Origin: Spirochaetaceae bacterium
GTDB taxonomy: Bacteria; Spirochaetota; Spirochaetia; DSM-2461
DNA: 11,857 bases
Assembly (NCBI GenBank): GCA_016342385.1
Contig: JAEINM010000079.1
Coordinates: 1 to 11,857, forward strand
Direction: 5' to 3'
Below the pieces are notes generated by a model that worked only from the letters and a program-made list of their open reading frames with translations, was not told where the DNA came from and ran no database searches. Positions 1-5,686 of the stretch are shown in pieces; position 1 is the stretch's first letter, and each line of letters starts with the position of its first letter. The translations under genes were made by a program, and so were the position numbers.

Positions 1-823
1 CATTTTAATAATCTTTCTCTTTTATCCGGCCTTTGAAACATTTCGCCTCAGTTTCTATAAAGTACACCCCTTCGGAATCAGCAAAAAGTTCGCCGGATTT
101 TTTAATTTTACAAAACTGGCTCTCAGTAGTGATTATCTCTCGAGCTTTGCAACATCTTTTTTCTTTTCCATAGCTGTAGTGATCATTGGCCTGGCAATAT
201 CGCTCTTTATTGCCAACCTGTTAAACCAGAATATAAAAGGTGCTCGGATCTACAGATCTCTGCTTATCTGGCCCTATGCCCTCTCCCCTGCTATTGCCGG
301 TGCCATTTTCAGATTTCTCTTTAATCCGGCCAATGGCTACCTGAATTATTTTTCAGGAGTAATCTTCCGTATTGAACCGCCATGGTTGACCAATGGAACC
401 CTGGCTATCATTATAATTACCATGGCGGCCACCTGGAAAAATCTCGGGTATAATATCATCTTTTTTCTGGCAGGGCTTCAAAATGTACAGAAAGAAGCTC
501 TTGAATCAGCATCAATGGATGGAGCAGGACCGATTAGAAAATTTATTTATATAACTTTCCCCTTTTTATCACCCACCACATTTTTCCTGCTGGTCATGAA
601 TATAATTTACGCCTATTTTTCTTCTTTTGGACTCATAGATGTTCTCACAGAAGGAGGCCCGGCCAATGCGACAAATATTCTAATCTATCAGTTATACAGG
701 GATTTTTTTGTGAACGCCAAAACGGGATATGCCGCTGCTGAAAGTATGATTCTGTTTACACTGGTGGTTTTATTAACACTGGTTCAATTCAAGACAACCG
801 GGAAAAAAGTACATTATCAATAA
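1..823 (+). CDS. ugpA: UgpA-like ABC importer permease (5' end outside window)
   Basis: This is an inner-membrane permease of a binding-protein-dependent ABC importer (MalF/UgpA class), which forms the channel with the UgpE-like protein encoded next. The frame is open from base 2 to the TAA at 821-823, giving 273 visible residues. About 20 N-terminal residues, including most of the first membrane helix, are missing because the window begins inside the gene; a GTG at 179 is internal, not the start. The cytoplasmic EAA loop that contacts the ATPase is seen at about 494-577 (EALESASMDGAG followed by a proline-containing helix). Stretches such as FRFLFNP, SMDGAGPIRKF, GGPANAT and the C-terminal VQF...KVHYQ resemble E. 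coli UgpA as I remember it, so sn-glycerol-3-phosphate or a related phosphodiester/sugar is the likely substrate; the exact substrate is inferred. The gene ends 11 bases before its partner, clearly in one operon. Confidence 0.9.
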   Translation, partial: ILIIFLFYPAFETFRLSFYKVHPFGISKKFAGFFNFTKLALSSDYLSSFATSFFFSIAVVIIGLAISLFIANLLNQNIKGARIYRSLLIWPYALSPAIAGAIFRFLFNPANGYLNYFSGVIFRIEPPWLTNGTLAIIIITMAATWKNLGYNIIFFLAGLQNVQKEALESASMDGAGPIRKFIYITFPFLSPTTFFLLVMNIIYAYFSSFGLIDVLTEGGPANATNILIYQLYRDFFVNAKTGYAAAESMILFTLVVLLTLVQFKTTGKKVHYQ

Positions 824-834
824 AGGAGAACATT

Positions 835-1656
835 ATGGTAAGAAAAAAATGGCAATCCCTTTTACTTCACATTACAATCATAACCGTTGTGATTATTGTC
901 AGTACACCTGTAATTCTTGCTCTCATAATTAGTACTCAATCTCCTGCAGAGGTGTACTCCTCCCCTCCTAAACTATTGCCTTCTACCCACTTCAGTAACT
1001 ATGCAGCTGCCTGGAAAAGTGTGAACCTCGGGAGAATGATGCTCAACTCATCGATCGTGGCAGTTACTGTGACCACGGGTAAAATAGTACTGAGTCTGCT
1101 CGCTGCCTTCGCTTTTACACATTTTGACTTTAAGGGAAAACAAGTTCTGTTCTTCCTTGTACTAGTCACCTTACTACTGCCTATACCTGTTCGGATTGTC
1201 GCCCTTTTCGGAATTGTCAGCAGTTTTAAATGGATTGATACCTTCATGGGACTTATTATGCCCTTCCTGGCAAGTGCCACAGGAACATTTCTCTTTATAC
1301 AGCGCTTTAAAATGATACCGGGAGATCTTCTCGATGCGGCAAAGATTGACGGATGCAAACCTATGAGATACTTATTTCAAGTATTAATTCCCCTCTCGGG
1401 AAATACAATCGGAGCGCTCATTGTCATCGAATTCATTTATATCTGGAACCAGTATCTCTGGCCTCTAATGGCAACGAACTCAAAGGAGATGCGGGTTGTG
1501 CAGATCGGAGTAAAAATGATGATTCAAGCTGAAGCTATGAATAACTGGGGTGTCATTATGGCGGGAGTTATCATTACGATTATCCCCCCTCTCTTTGTTT
1601 TTTATATTATGCAGGAGAGTTTTATGAAGGGATTTGCCCTGGCTTCAGAAAAATAA
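835..1656 (+). CDS. ugpE: UgpE-like ABC importer permease
   Basis: This is the second permease (MalG/UgpE class) of the importer, 273 residues, which is normal for the family. Six hydrophobic helices are visible at about 12-34, 71-95, 104-127, 136-157, 185-207 and 237-258. The EAA loop is at 167-187 (DAAKIDGCKPMR leading to LIPLS). The blocks LASATGTFLF, FIYIWNQYLWPL and the C-terminal SEK match E. coli UgpE closely as I recall it, making glycerol-3-phosphate-type import the best call, with another sugar as the alternative. The ATG at 835 follows an AAGGAGAA ribosome site at ideal spacing. No UgpC-type ATPase follows: the operon ends here at a hairpin and the next gene is unrelated. The ATPase must be upstream of the window, elsewhere, or shared between several importers (MsmX-like). 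The substrate-binding protein is expected upstream. Confidence 0.92.
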   Translation: MVRKKWQSLLLHITIITVVIIVSTPVILALIISTQSPAEVYSSPPKLLPSTHFSNYAAAWKSVNLGRMMLNSSIVAVTVTTGKIVLSLLAAFAFTHFDFKGKQVLFFLVLVTLLLPIPVRIVALFGIVSSFKWIDTFMGLIMPFLASATGTFLFIQRFKMIPGDLLDAAKIDGCKPMRYLFQVLIPLSGNTIGALIVIEFIYIWNQYLWPLMATNSKEMRVVQIGVKMMIQAEAMNNWGVIMAGVIITIIPPLFVFYIMQESFMKGFALASEK

Positions 1657-1683
1657 AACCCGGGCATAGTGATGCTCTGGTTT
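1656..1683 (+). terminator. Hairpin terminator after ugpE
   Basis: A strong stem-loop starts at the last base of the ugpE stop codon: arm AAACCCGGGCAT (1656-1667), loop AGTG, arm ATGCTCTGGTTT (1672-1683). Eleven of 12 positions pair, including one G-U, with one C/T mismatch. The U-run is short (UUUAUG), so termination may be weak or factor-assisted. It separates the importer operon from the promoter that starts 45 bases later. Confidence 0.6.
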
Positions 1684-1728
1684 ATGCAGTTATGAATAAG
1701 ACTCGTGAATTATTCAATATATTTTTTA

Positions 1729-1757
1729 TTGACATAACATAACAAGTGTTATATATT
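1729..1757 (+). promoter_or_regulatory. Sigma-70 promoter of the flavoprotein operon
   Basis: A perfect -35 box TTGACA (1729-1734) is followed after exactly 17 bases by a near-perfect -10 box TATATT (1752-1757). Transcription would start near 1763-1766, about 30 bases before the ATG at 1794, whose ribosome site AAGGAGA is at 1783-1789. Such a strong promoter overlapped by palindromes usually means tight repression rather than constitutive expression. Confidence 0.85.
1739..1752 (+). promoter_or_regulatory. Putative repressor operator O1 (spacer between -35 and -10)
   Basis: ATAACAAGTGTTAT is a palindrome with 6-bp arms (ATAACA/TGTTAT) around a 2-bp centre. It occupies the promoter spacer and touches the first base of the -10 box, so bound protein would exclude RNA polymerase. 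The same sequence recurs inverted, with one change, at 1767-1780. The size and symmetry resemble operators of TetR- or MarR-family repressors; no such regulator gene is in the window, so the binding protein is unknown. Confidence 0.65.
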
Positions 1758-1766
1758 CATAATTAG

Positions 1767-1780
1767 ATAACGCTTGTTAT
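1767..1780 (+). promoter_or_regulatory. Putative repressor operator O2 (around +1)
   Basis: ATAACGCTTGTTAT matches the reverse complement of the upstream site (1739-1752) at 13 of 14 positions; its own arms are ATAAC/GTTAT. It lies just past the -10 box, at the start of the transcript and just before the ribosome site. The centres of the two sites are 28 bp apart, close to but not exactly three helical turns, which could allow two dimers to bind cooperatively. Confidence 0.6.
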
Positions 1781-1793
1781 TTAAGGAGAACAA

Positions 1794-2348
1794 ATGAACA
1801 TCACACTTGTTGACGGTGTCAATAAAGATTCAAAATGGGACAAACACAGACAGTCTTTATCAATACTGAAAGAGGGGTTAAACCGGGATCACCATGTTGA
1901 CTACTTTCCCATTGCCCAAATGAACATGACCCACTGTCAGGGCTGCTGGGATTGCTGGACTAAAACTCCCGGCATCTGCCGGTTGAAAGATGATGGAGTG
2001 GATTATCTGAAAAGCCTGATTAGGTCAGATCTACTGCTCTTTGTTTCACCGGTATCTGCCGGCTTTTTAACTTCTGAAACAAAAAAGGCATTGGATCGGT
2101 TTATTCCCGAGGCTCTACCCTATATAGAGATCCATAAAGGGGAATGCCATCATAAAAAGAGGTATTCTCATACCCGTTCTGTAGGATTTGTTCTGCTCGA
2201 TCAGAATGATATTGATTCTGAAGCCAGGGAGATCATTTTTGATACTATTGACCGGATCGGCTTAAACATGCAGCCCGAATCTCTATTAAAATTTAATCTC
2301 ACATCAGACAATATAGAGGAGATAAGAAATGAAATTAACAGTCTTTAA
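1794..2348 (+). CDS. Flavodoxin-fold oxidoreductase with CX2CX2CX7C cluster
   Basis: A 184-residue soluble protein of the flavodoxin-like / NADPH-dependent FMN reductase superfamily, probably cytoplasmic. The beta-strand MNITLVDG opens the fold. Residues 48-62 carry C48, C51, C54 and C62 in the context CxGCWDCW...PGxCxxKDD, the compact spacing used for a [4Fe-4S] cluster in archaeal iron-sulfur flavoproteins (Isf type). Related bacterial proteins carry similar cysteines. The segment LLFVSPVSAGFLTSETKKALDR (81-102) matches the usual flavin-contacting loop and the helix after it. The first loop is DGVNKDSKW instead of the usual NGSPRxxS phosphate-binding loop, so FMN binding may be altered or shared with the next protein. 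A Cys-His-His stretch (118-120) is also present. The ATG at 1794 has an excellent ribosome site. The last 20 bases overlap the next gene, implying coupled translation. Substrate is not known. Confidence 0.85.
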   Translation: MNITLVDGVNKDSKWDKHRQSLSILKEGLNRDHHVDYFPIAQMNMTHCQGCWDCWTKTPGICRLKDDGVDYLKSLIRSDLLLFVSPVSAGFLTSETKKALDRFIPEALPYIEIHKGECHHKKRYSHTRSVGFVLLDQNDIDSEAREIIFDTIDRIGLNMQPESLLKFNLTSDNIEEIRNEINSL

Positions 2349-2985
2349 CGGATCGCCACGAGGGAAAAGTTCTAATTCAACACGAATGATCCCCTGGATT
2401 ATTTCATCGGAAGGCAATAATGAGACCGCTATGGAAGAGATCTGCTATCTCAATAAACTATCGGCTCATGAAAACTATCTGAAGAAGGCACAATCGGCAG
2501 AAGGCTTTCTCTTTGTATTTCCCCTCTACGTAGACAGCATGCCGGGAATTACCAAGTCATTTTTTGAACTTATGGAAAAACACAAAGTTATATTTTCAGG
2601 AAAACCTGTATATTTCATCATTCACAGCGGATTTCCGGAAATGATACAGAGTAAGACTCTCAGCCGGTATCTGGGCTATTTCTCCAGCAAAGTTATGGCC
2701 ATGGACTATAAGGGAACTGTCATTATCGGAGGAAGTGAATCTCTTCAGATGGCTCCCGACGGGGCTTATAGAAAATTACAATCCCATTTGAAAATAGTCG
2801 GGAATTCGATTAAAAACAGAGAGATGATTCCTGATAATACTAATCTGCTAATCAACAAAAGAGACAGGTTGACAGCTTTTCAGCAATTTATATTTACAAT
2901 TAATCCCCTCAAGAATTTCTATTGGAATTACAGAGCGAAACAACAGGGGATAAAAATTGACCTGACAGATCAACCATATGCGTGA
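2329..2985 (+). CDS. Flavodoxin-fold NAD(P)H-dependent oxidoreductase
   Basis: A 218-residue flavodoxin-like protein. The N-terminal strand and loop KLTVFNGSPRGKSSNS (residues 2-17) is the classic FMN phosphate-binding loop of the NADPH-dependent FMN reductase superfamily. FVFPLYVDSMPGITKSFFE (residues 62-80) is the typical second flavin loop plus helix. Unlike its upstream partner it lacks the cysteine cluster: the equivalent stretch reads LNKLSAHENY. The C-terminal 40 residues (ending NYRAKQQGIKI...) are basic and aromatic and are not a membrane segment. The ATG at 2329 lies inside the upstream gene and has a GGAG ribosome site about 8 bases before it. The two proteins have complementary motifs and may act as a pair, but this is inference. 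A reductase of quinones, nitro compounds or another electrophile is plausible; the true substrate is unknown. Confidence 0.85.
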   Translation: MKLTVFNGSPRGKSSNSTRMIPWIISSEGNNETAMEEICYLNKLSAHENYLKKAQSAEGFLFVFPLYVDSMPGITKSFFELMEKHKVIFSGKPVYFIIHSGFPEMIQSKTLSRYLGYFSSKVMAMDYKGTVIIGGSESLQMAPDGAYRKLQSHLKIVGNSIKNREMIPDNTNLLINKRDRLTAFQQFIFTINPLKNFYWNYRAKQQGIKIDLTDQPYA

Positions 2986-3031
2986 AATAATGGTTCTTCC
3001 TGGAAATCCTTCCAACTATGTAAAAAATATT

Positions 3032-3047
3032 TATAGCTTCTGCTATA
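3032..3047. repeat. Small hairpin TATAGC-TTCT-GCTATA
   Basis: A perfect 6-bp stem with a 4-base loop lies 47 bases after the flavoprotein operon. It has no U-run on the + strand; on the - strand it is followed by a T-rich run (ATATTTTTTA). It may help end the operon transcript, but it is short and AT-rich and could be chance. Confidence 0.3.
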
Positions 3048-3126
3048 GTTGTGGGATGAAAAGAAAGAATCATACATGACCTACCCCCAATTATAACTAA
3101 CTCTTCTTTTACTACACGACAATTCC

Positions 3127-3159
3127 AGAAGTATATCGGGATTTCCCCTATATACTTCT
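3127..3159. repeat. Long inverted repeat between operons
   Basis: AGAAGTATATCGGG (3127-3140) pairs with CCCTATATACTTCT (3146-3159): 10 bp perfect, one C/T mismatch, then 3 G-C pairs around the 5-base loop ATTTC. This is too good for chance in 260 bases of spacer. Neither strand has a following U-run, so a standard intrinsic terminator is not shown. It could be a factor-assisted terminator or RNA-stabilising hairpin for the flavoprotein operon, or a protein-binding site ahead of the kinase gene. Downstream, TATAAT at 3174-3179 could be a -10 box, but no -35 was found at a proper distance. The remainder of 2986-3246 holds nothing else I can name. Confidence 0.5.
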
Positions 3160-3246
3160 ACATAATATAAATCTATAATTTATGTATATTACATTTTGAT
3201 GATCTATTTATTACTGTTTGAATGATAAATAATTGTTGGAGATTTT

Positions 3247-5457
3247 ATGATCAGGATAAAGACTCGAAAATATACAACAATAGGTTATATGGCTCTTTGG
3301 ACATTGATGATACTCATCATCTTTATAATTCAAGTCAAGTTAGAATTTGAGAAATCAATAGATATGGCTGAAATTGAAGCGATCAGCACTTACGAAGCTG
3401 ATTTAAATCTTAGATCATGGATGGCTACTCATGGAGGAGTATATATCCCGATAACAGCAGAGACACAGCCTAATCCCTATCTTAAAAATATTCCGGAACA
3501 GAATATAGTTACTCCTAATGGAGTTGAGTTAACTCTTATGAATCCAGCATGGGCTATAAGAAGTCTGAATGAGTACAAAAAAAGTAAAACATCAGCGAAA
3601 AGCCATATTACCAGTTTAAATTTATTACGTCCGGAAAATGCTCCAGATGAATGGGAAACATCCGCCCTACTTGAATTTGAAAAAGGAACTCCCGATGTGA
3701 GAGGTGTTTTCCCGATTAATAATGAATCTTATTTTAGATATATGAAACCTCTCATAGTAGAACAGGGATGTCTAAAATGCCATGACTATCAGGGATATGA
3801 GATTGGAGATATTCGTGGAGGTATAAGTGTTTCTATATTATATACTCCCTTCCAGAAAATCAGAAATAATAACATTATTGAGAATGGAATAATATTCATA
3901 TTAATCTACCTGATCGTACTTGTGATAATTATATTCAGCTTAAGAATCATAAGTAATAGAAACACTATTATTAAAAAAGCAACAGAGGAAATTTTTGCTT
4001 TATCAAAATTCCCAAATGAGAATCCCAATCCAGTGATGCGTATATCAAAAGATGGTTCAATCATTTATGCTAATGAAGCTGCTATATCTTTATTGGAAGA
4101 ATGGGGATGGGATGAAACCTCAGGTATGTCAGATAAATGGAAACAGATATTTCAGATTGTACTTGACTTGAAAACAAAGAGAGTGATTGAAGAAAAATGT
4201 GATAAAAAGTTCTTCTCTTTTACTTTTGTTCCTGTTGCAGGATTTGAATATGTCAATGTATATGGGTATGATATTACTGAGCGAAAGAAAACGGAAAAAG
4301 CGATTCGAGTAAGTGAAGAACGACTTCGCCAATCTCAAAAGATGGATGCCATAGGTCAGCTTGCAGGTGGTATTGCTCATGATTTTAATAATATGCTCAG
4401 CGGTATTATGAATGCCGCTCAATTACTTAAAGGCCCTAAGCGAAATCTTGATGAAAAAGGGTTAAAATTCGTTGAAATGATTCTCGATGCTTCAATGAGA
4501 GCTGCAGATTTAAACACAAAATTATTGGCTTTTGGAAGAAAGGTCAAAATCACTTCTACTCCTATAGATATTCATACCATTGTAGATGATACGATTATAC
4601 TATTAAATCGAACTATCGATAAAAGAATCAATATTTCAGTTTCAAAAAATGCAGAAGATTCAATTGTCATGGGAGATAATTCTGCTTTACAGAATTCATT
4701 GTTAAATCTGGGAATAAATGCTTCACATGCAATGCCGGATGGTGGTGATTTGCGAATCGAAACCAGAAACATCATCTTGAATGAAAATTACTGCCATTCA
4801 AGTTCTTTTGAAATATCAGCGGGGAAATATATAGAAATTGAAGTTCGGGATACGGGGTGTGGAATTTCTCCTGAAAACTTAAAAAAAATATTCGAACCAT
4901 TTTTTACAACAAGAGAGCCTGGTAAAGGAACAGGTTTAGGTTTAACATCTGTATATGGAACTATTATAAATCATCACGGAGCAATAAATGTTTATAGTGA
5001 CATGGGTAGAGGAACAGTATTCCACTTGTATATCCCTTGCTCAGATGAAGCTGTTAAAAATGTTCGCTCGGAAGAATCTGTATTATCGGGTGTTGGCCAA
5101 ATTCTGTTAGTTGATGATGAAGAGCTAATTCGCGTAACAGGGAAATATTCACTTGAGGAGATGGGGTATACTGTTTTACTTGCAGAAAATGGACTAGAAG
5201 CAGTAGAAATATTCAAAAGTAAAAATTCTGAAATTGATCTTGTGATTATTGATATGATTATGCCGCATATGAACGGAAGCGAAGCTTTTTATAAAATGAG
5301 AAAAATTGATAAAAATTGCAAAGTGATAATCTCTTCAGGATTTACAAAAGATGAAAATTTAGATGAACTGAAAAAATCAGGCCTTGCAGGCTTTATAGAA
5401 AAACCATTTAGGGATTATGAACTGAGTAAATTAATAACAGAAGTTTTAAACAAGTAA
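3247..5457 (+). CDS. Hybrid histidine kinase with periplasmic heme-binding sensor (DUF3365/Tll0287-like)
   Basis: A 736-residue membrane sensor kinase. Order: cytoplasmic basic N-terminus, helix 1 (13-30), periplasmic domain (31-212), helix 2 (213-236), PAS (about 248-345), phosphoacceptor helix domain (358-430), ATPase domain (470-598), receiver (617-735). The periplasmic part has the landmarks of the DUF3365/Tll0287-like family (THGGVYIP, PNPYL, TPNG, MNPAWAIR) and a c-type heme motif C175-L-K-C178-H179, so a redox, gas or heme-linked signal is likely. Kinase motifs are complete: H378 in GGIAHDFNN, N487/N491, D535-x-G-x-G, F549/F553 and GKGTGLGL (559-566). The receiver has D623/D624, phosphoacceptor D669, S696/S697 and K719, so it should be active. 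The ATG has a GGAG site 5 bases upstream. No output regulator gene is adjacent; the receiver may pass phosphate to a distant phosphotransfer protein. Composition is more AT-rich than the neighbouring operons, suggesting separate acquisition. Confidence 0.93.
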   Translation: MIRIKTRKYTTIGYMALWTLMILIIFIIQVKLEFEKSIDMAEIEAISTYEADLNLRSWMATHGGVYIPITAETQPNPYLKNIPEQNIVTPNGVELTLMNPAWAIRSLNEYKKSKTSAKSHITSLNLLRPENAPDEWETSALLEFEKGTPDVRGVFPINNESYFRYMKPLIVEQGCLKCHDYQGYEIGDIRGGISVSILYTPFQKIRNNNIIENGIIFILIYLIVLVIIIFSLRIISNRNTIIKKATEEIFALSKFPNENPNPVMRISKDGSIIYANEAAISLLEEWGWDETSGMSDKWKQIFQIVLDLKTKRVIEEKCDKKFFSFTFVPVAGFEYVNVYGYDITERKKTEKAIRVSEERLRQSQKMDAIGQLAGGIAHDFNNMLSGIMNAAQLLKGPKRNLDEKGLKFVEMILDASMRAADLNTKLLAFGRKVKITSTPIDIHTIVDDTIILLNRTIDKRINISVSKNAEDSIVMGDNSALQNSLLNLGINASHAMPDGGDLRIETRNIILNENYCHSSSFEISAGKYIEIEVRDTGCGISPENLKKIFEPFFTTREPGKGTGLGLTSVYGTIINHHGAINVYSDMGRGTVFHLYIPCSDEAVKNVRSEESVLSGVGQILLVDDEELIRVTGKYSLEEMGYTVLLAENGLEAVEIFKSKNSEIDLVIIDMIMPHMNGSEAFYKMRKIDKNCKVIISSGFTKDENLDELKKSGLAGFIEKPFRDYELSKLITEVLNK

Positions 5458-5526
5458 AAAATAAGAATTCTTCTAATTCCCAGGTACGAACTCAATATGC
5501 TGTTAAATGCTTACCTGATGATTATT

Positions 5527-5548
5527 GGAATTTACATCCTCAAATTCC
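5527..5548. repeat. Inverted repeat GGAATTT-N8-AAATTCC
   Basis: Perfect 7-bp arms are separated by 8 bases in the spacer between the hybrid kinase and the export module. No U-run follows on either strand. It is centred about 136 bp upstream of the predicted sigma-54 transcript start, a distance at which activators can bind, but it does not resemble the tandem repeats nearer the promoter. A short palindrome AAGAATTCTT (5463-5472) just after the kinase stop codon is similarly unexplained; no clear terminator for the kinase gene was found. Confidence 0.3.
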
Positions 5549-5570
5549 CTTAAACCCGCCTCTACGGTTT

Positions 5571-5607
5571 GTATAATAATGATACACCTGTATAATTATG
5601 AAACACC
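5571..5607. promoter_or_regulatory. Tandem 18-bp repeats, candidate activator-binding sites
   Basis: GTATAATAATGATACACC (5571-5588) and GTATAATTATGAAACACC (5590-5607) are direct repeats with 16/18 identity and a 19-bp period. With the preceding T, the first is a dyad TGTAT-N7-ATACA; the second is a degenerate version (TGTAT-N7-AAACA). Their centres are about 95 and 76 bp upstream of the predicted sigma-54 start at 5674, the usual place for NtrC-family enhancer sites. The regulator encoded at the far end of the same module is the obvious candidate to bind. Each repeat also contains TATAAT, so overlapping sigma-70 promoters are an alternative, but no good -35 box fits. Confidence 0.5.
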
Positions 5608-5647
5608 CGATTGATCGTCTCCTTATCCTACTTCCACTTAAAGCACA

Positions 5648-5663
5648 TGGCATAGATGTTGCA
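5648..5663 (+). promoter_or_regulatory. Sigma-54 (-24/-12) promoter of the export module
   Basis: TGGCATAGATGTTGCA fits the sigma-54 consensus TGGCACG-N4-TTGCA. The invariant GG (5649-5650) and GC (5661-5662) are separated by exactly 10 bases, and the flanking TGGCA and TTGCA blocks are intact; only C and G after TGGCA differ. With C5662 as -12, transcription starts near 5674. The fourth gene of the downstream operon encodes a sigma-54 activator with an intact GAFTGA motif, which supports function and implies autoregulation. Confidence 0.8.
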
Positions 5664-5675
5664 CTACAGGGTATT

Positions 5676-5680
5676 GGGAG
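5676..5680 (+). promoter_or_regulatory. Ribosome site GGGAG deciding a CTG start
   Basis: GGGAG lies two bases into the predicted sigma-54 transcript and 6 bases before CTG at 5687. It is the only good ribosome site positioned to produce the adaptor with its membrane anchor. The leader would be only about 13 bases. A weaker AGGG (5761-5764) precedes the GTG at 5771, the first conventional start, which would give a protein without the anchor. Confidence 0.5.
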
Positions 5681-5686
5681 CGCATT

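Noticed and set aside
999..1358. 119-codon open frame on the - strand inside ugpE
   Set aside because: The + strand here encodes unmistakable permease helices and the EAA loop; the antisense peptide has no family features.
3174..3179. TATAAT as promoter of the heme hybrid kinase
   Set aside because: The sequence at the proper -35 distance (TATACT) is part of the hairpin and does not resemble TTGACA; in such AT-rich DNA the hexamer alone is weak evidence.
5463..5472. Palindrome AAGAATTCTT after the hybrid kinase gene as a terminator
   Set aside because: It has no loop and no following U-run; it cannot form a stable terminator stem.
5502..5518. CAGGTA...TACCTG (5481-5518) as a structured RNA or riboswitch
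   Set aside because: Only 6 bp of pairing across a long unstructured gap, with no conserved riboswitch core visible.
5572..5596. Two TATAAT boxes as tandem sigma-70 -10 elements
   Set aside because: No convincing -35 box is found 16-18 bases upstream of either (TTAAAC and TTGTAT are poor), whereas the whole 18-bp units repeat, which fits protein-binding sites better. Kept only as an alternative.
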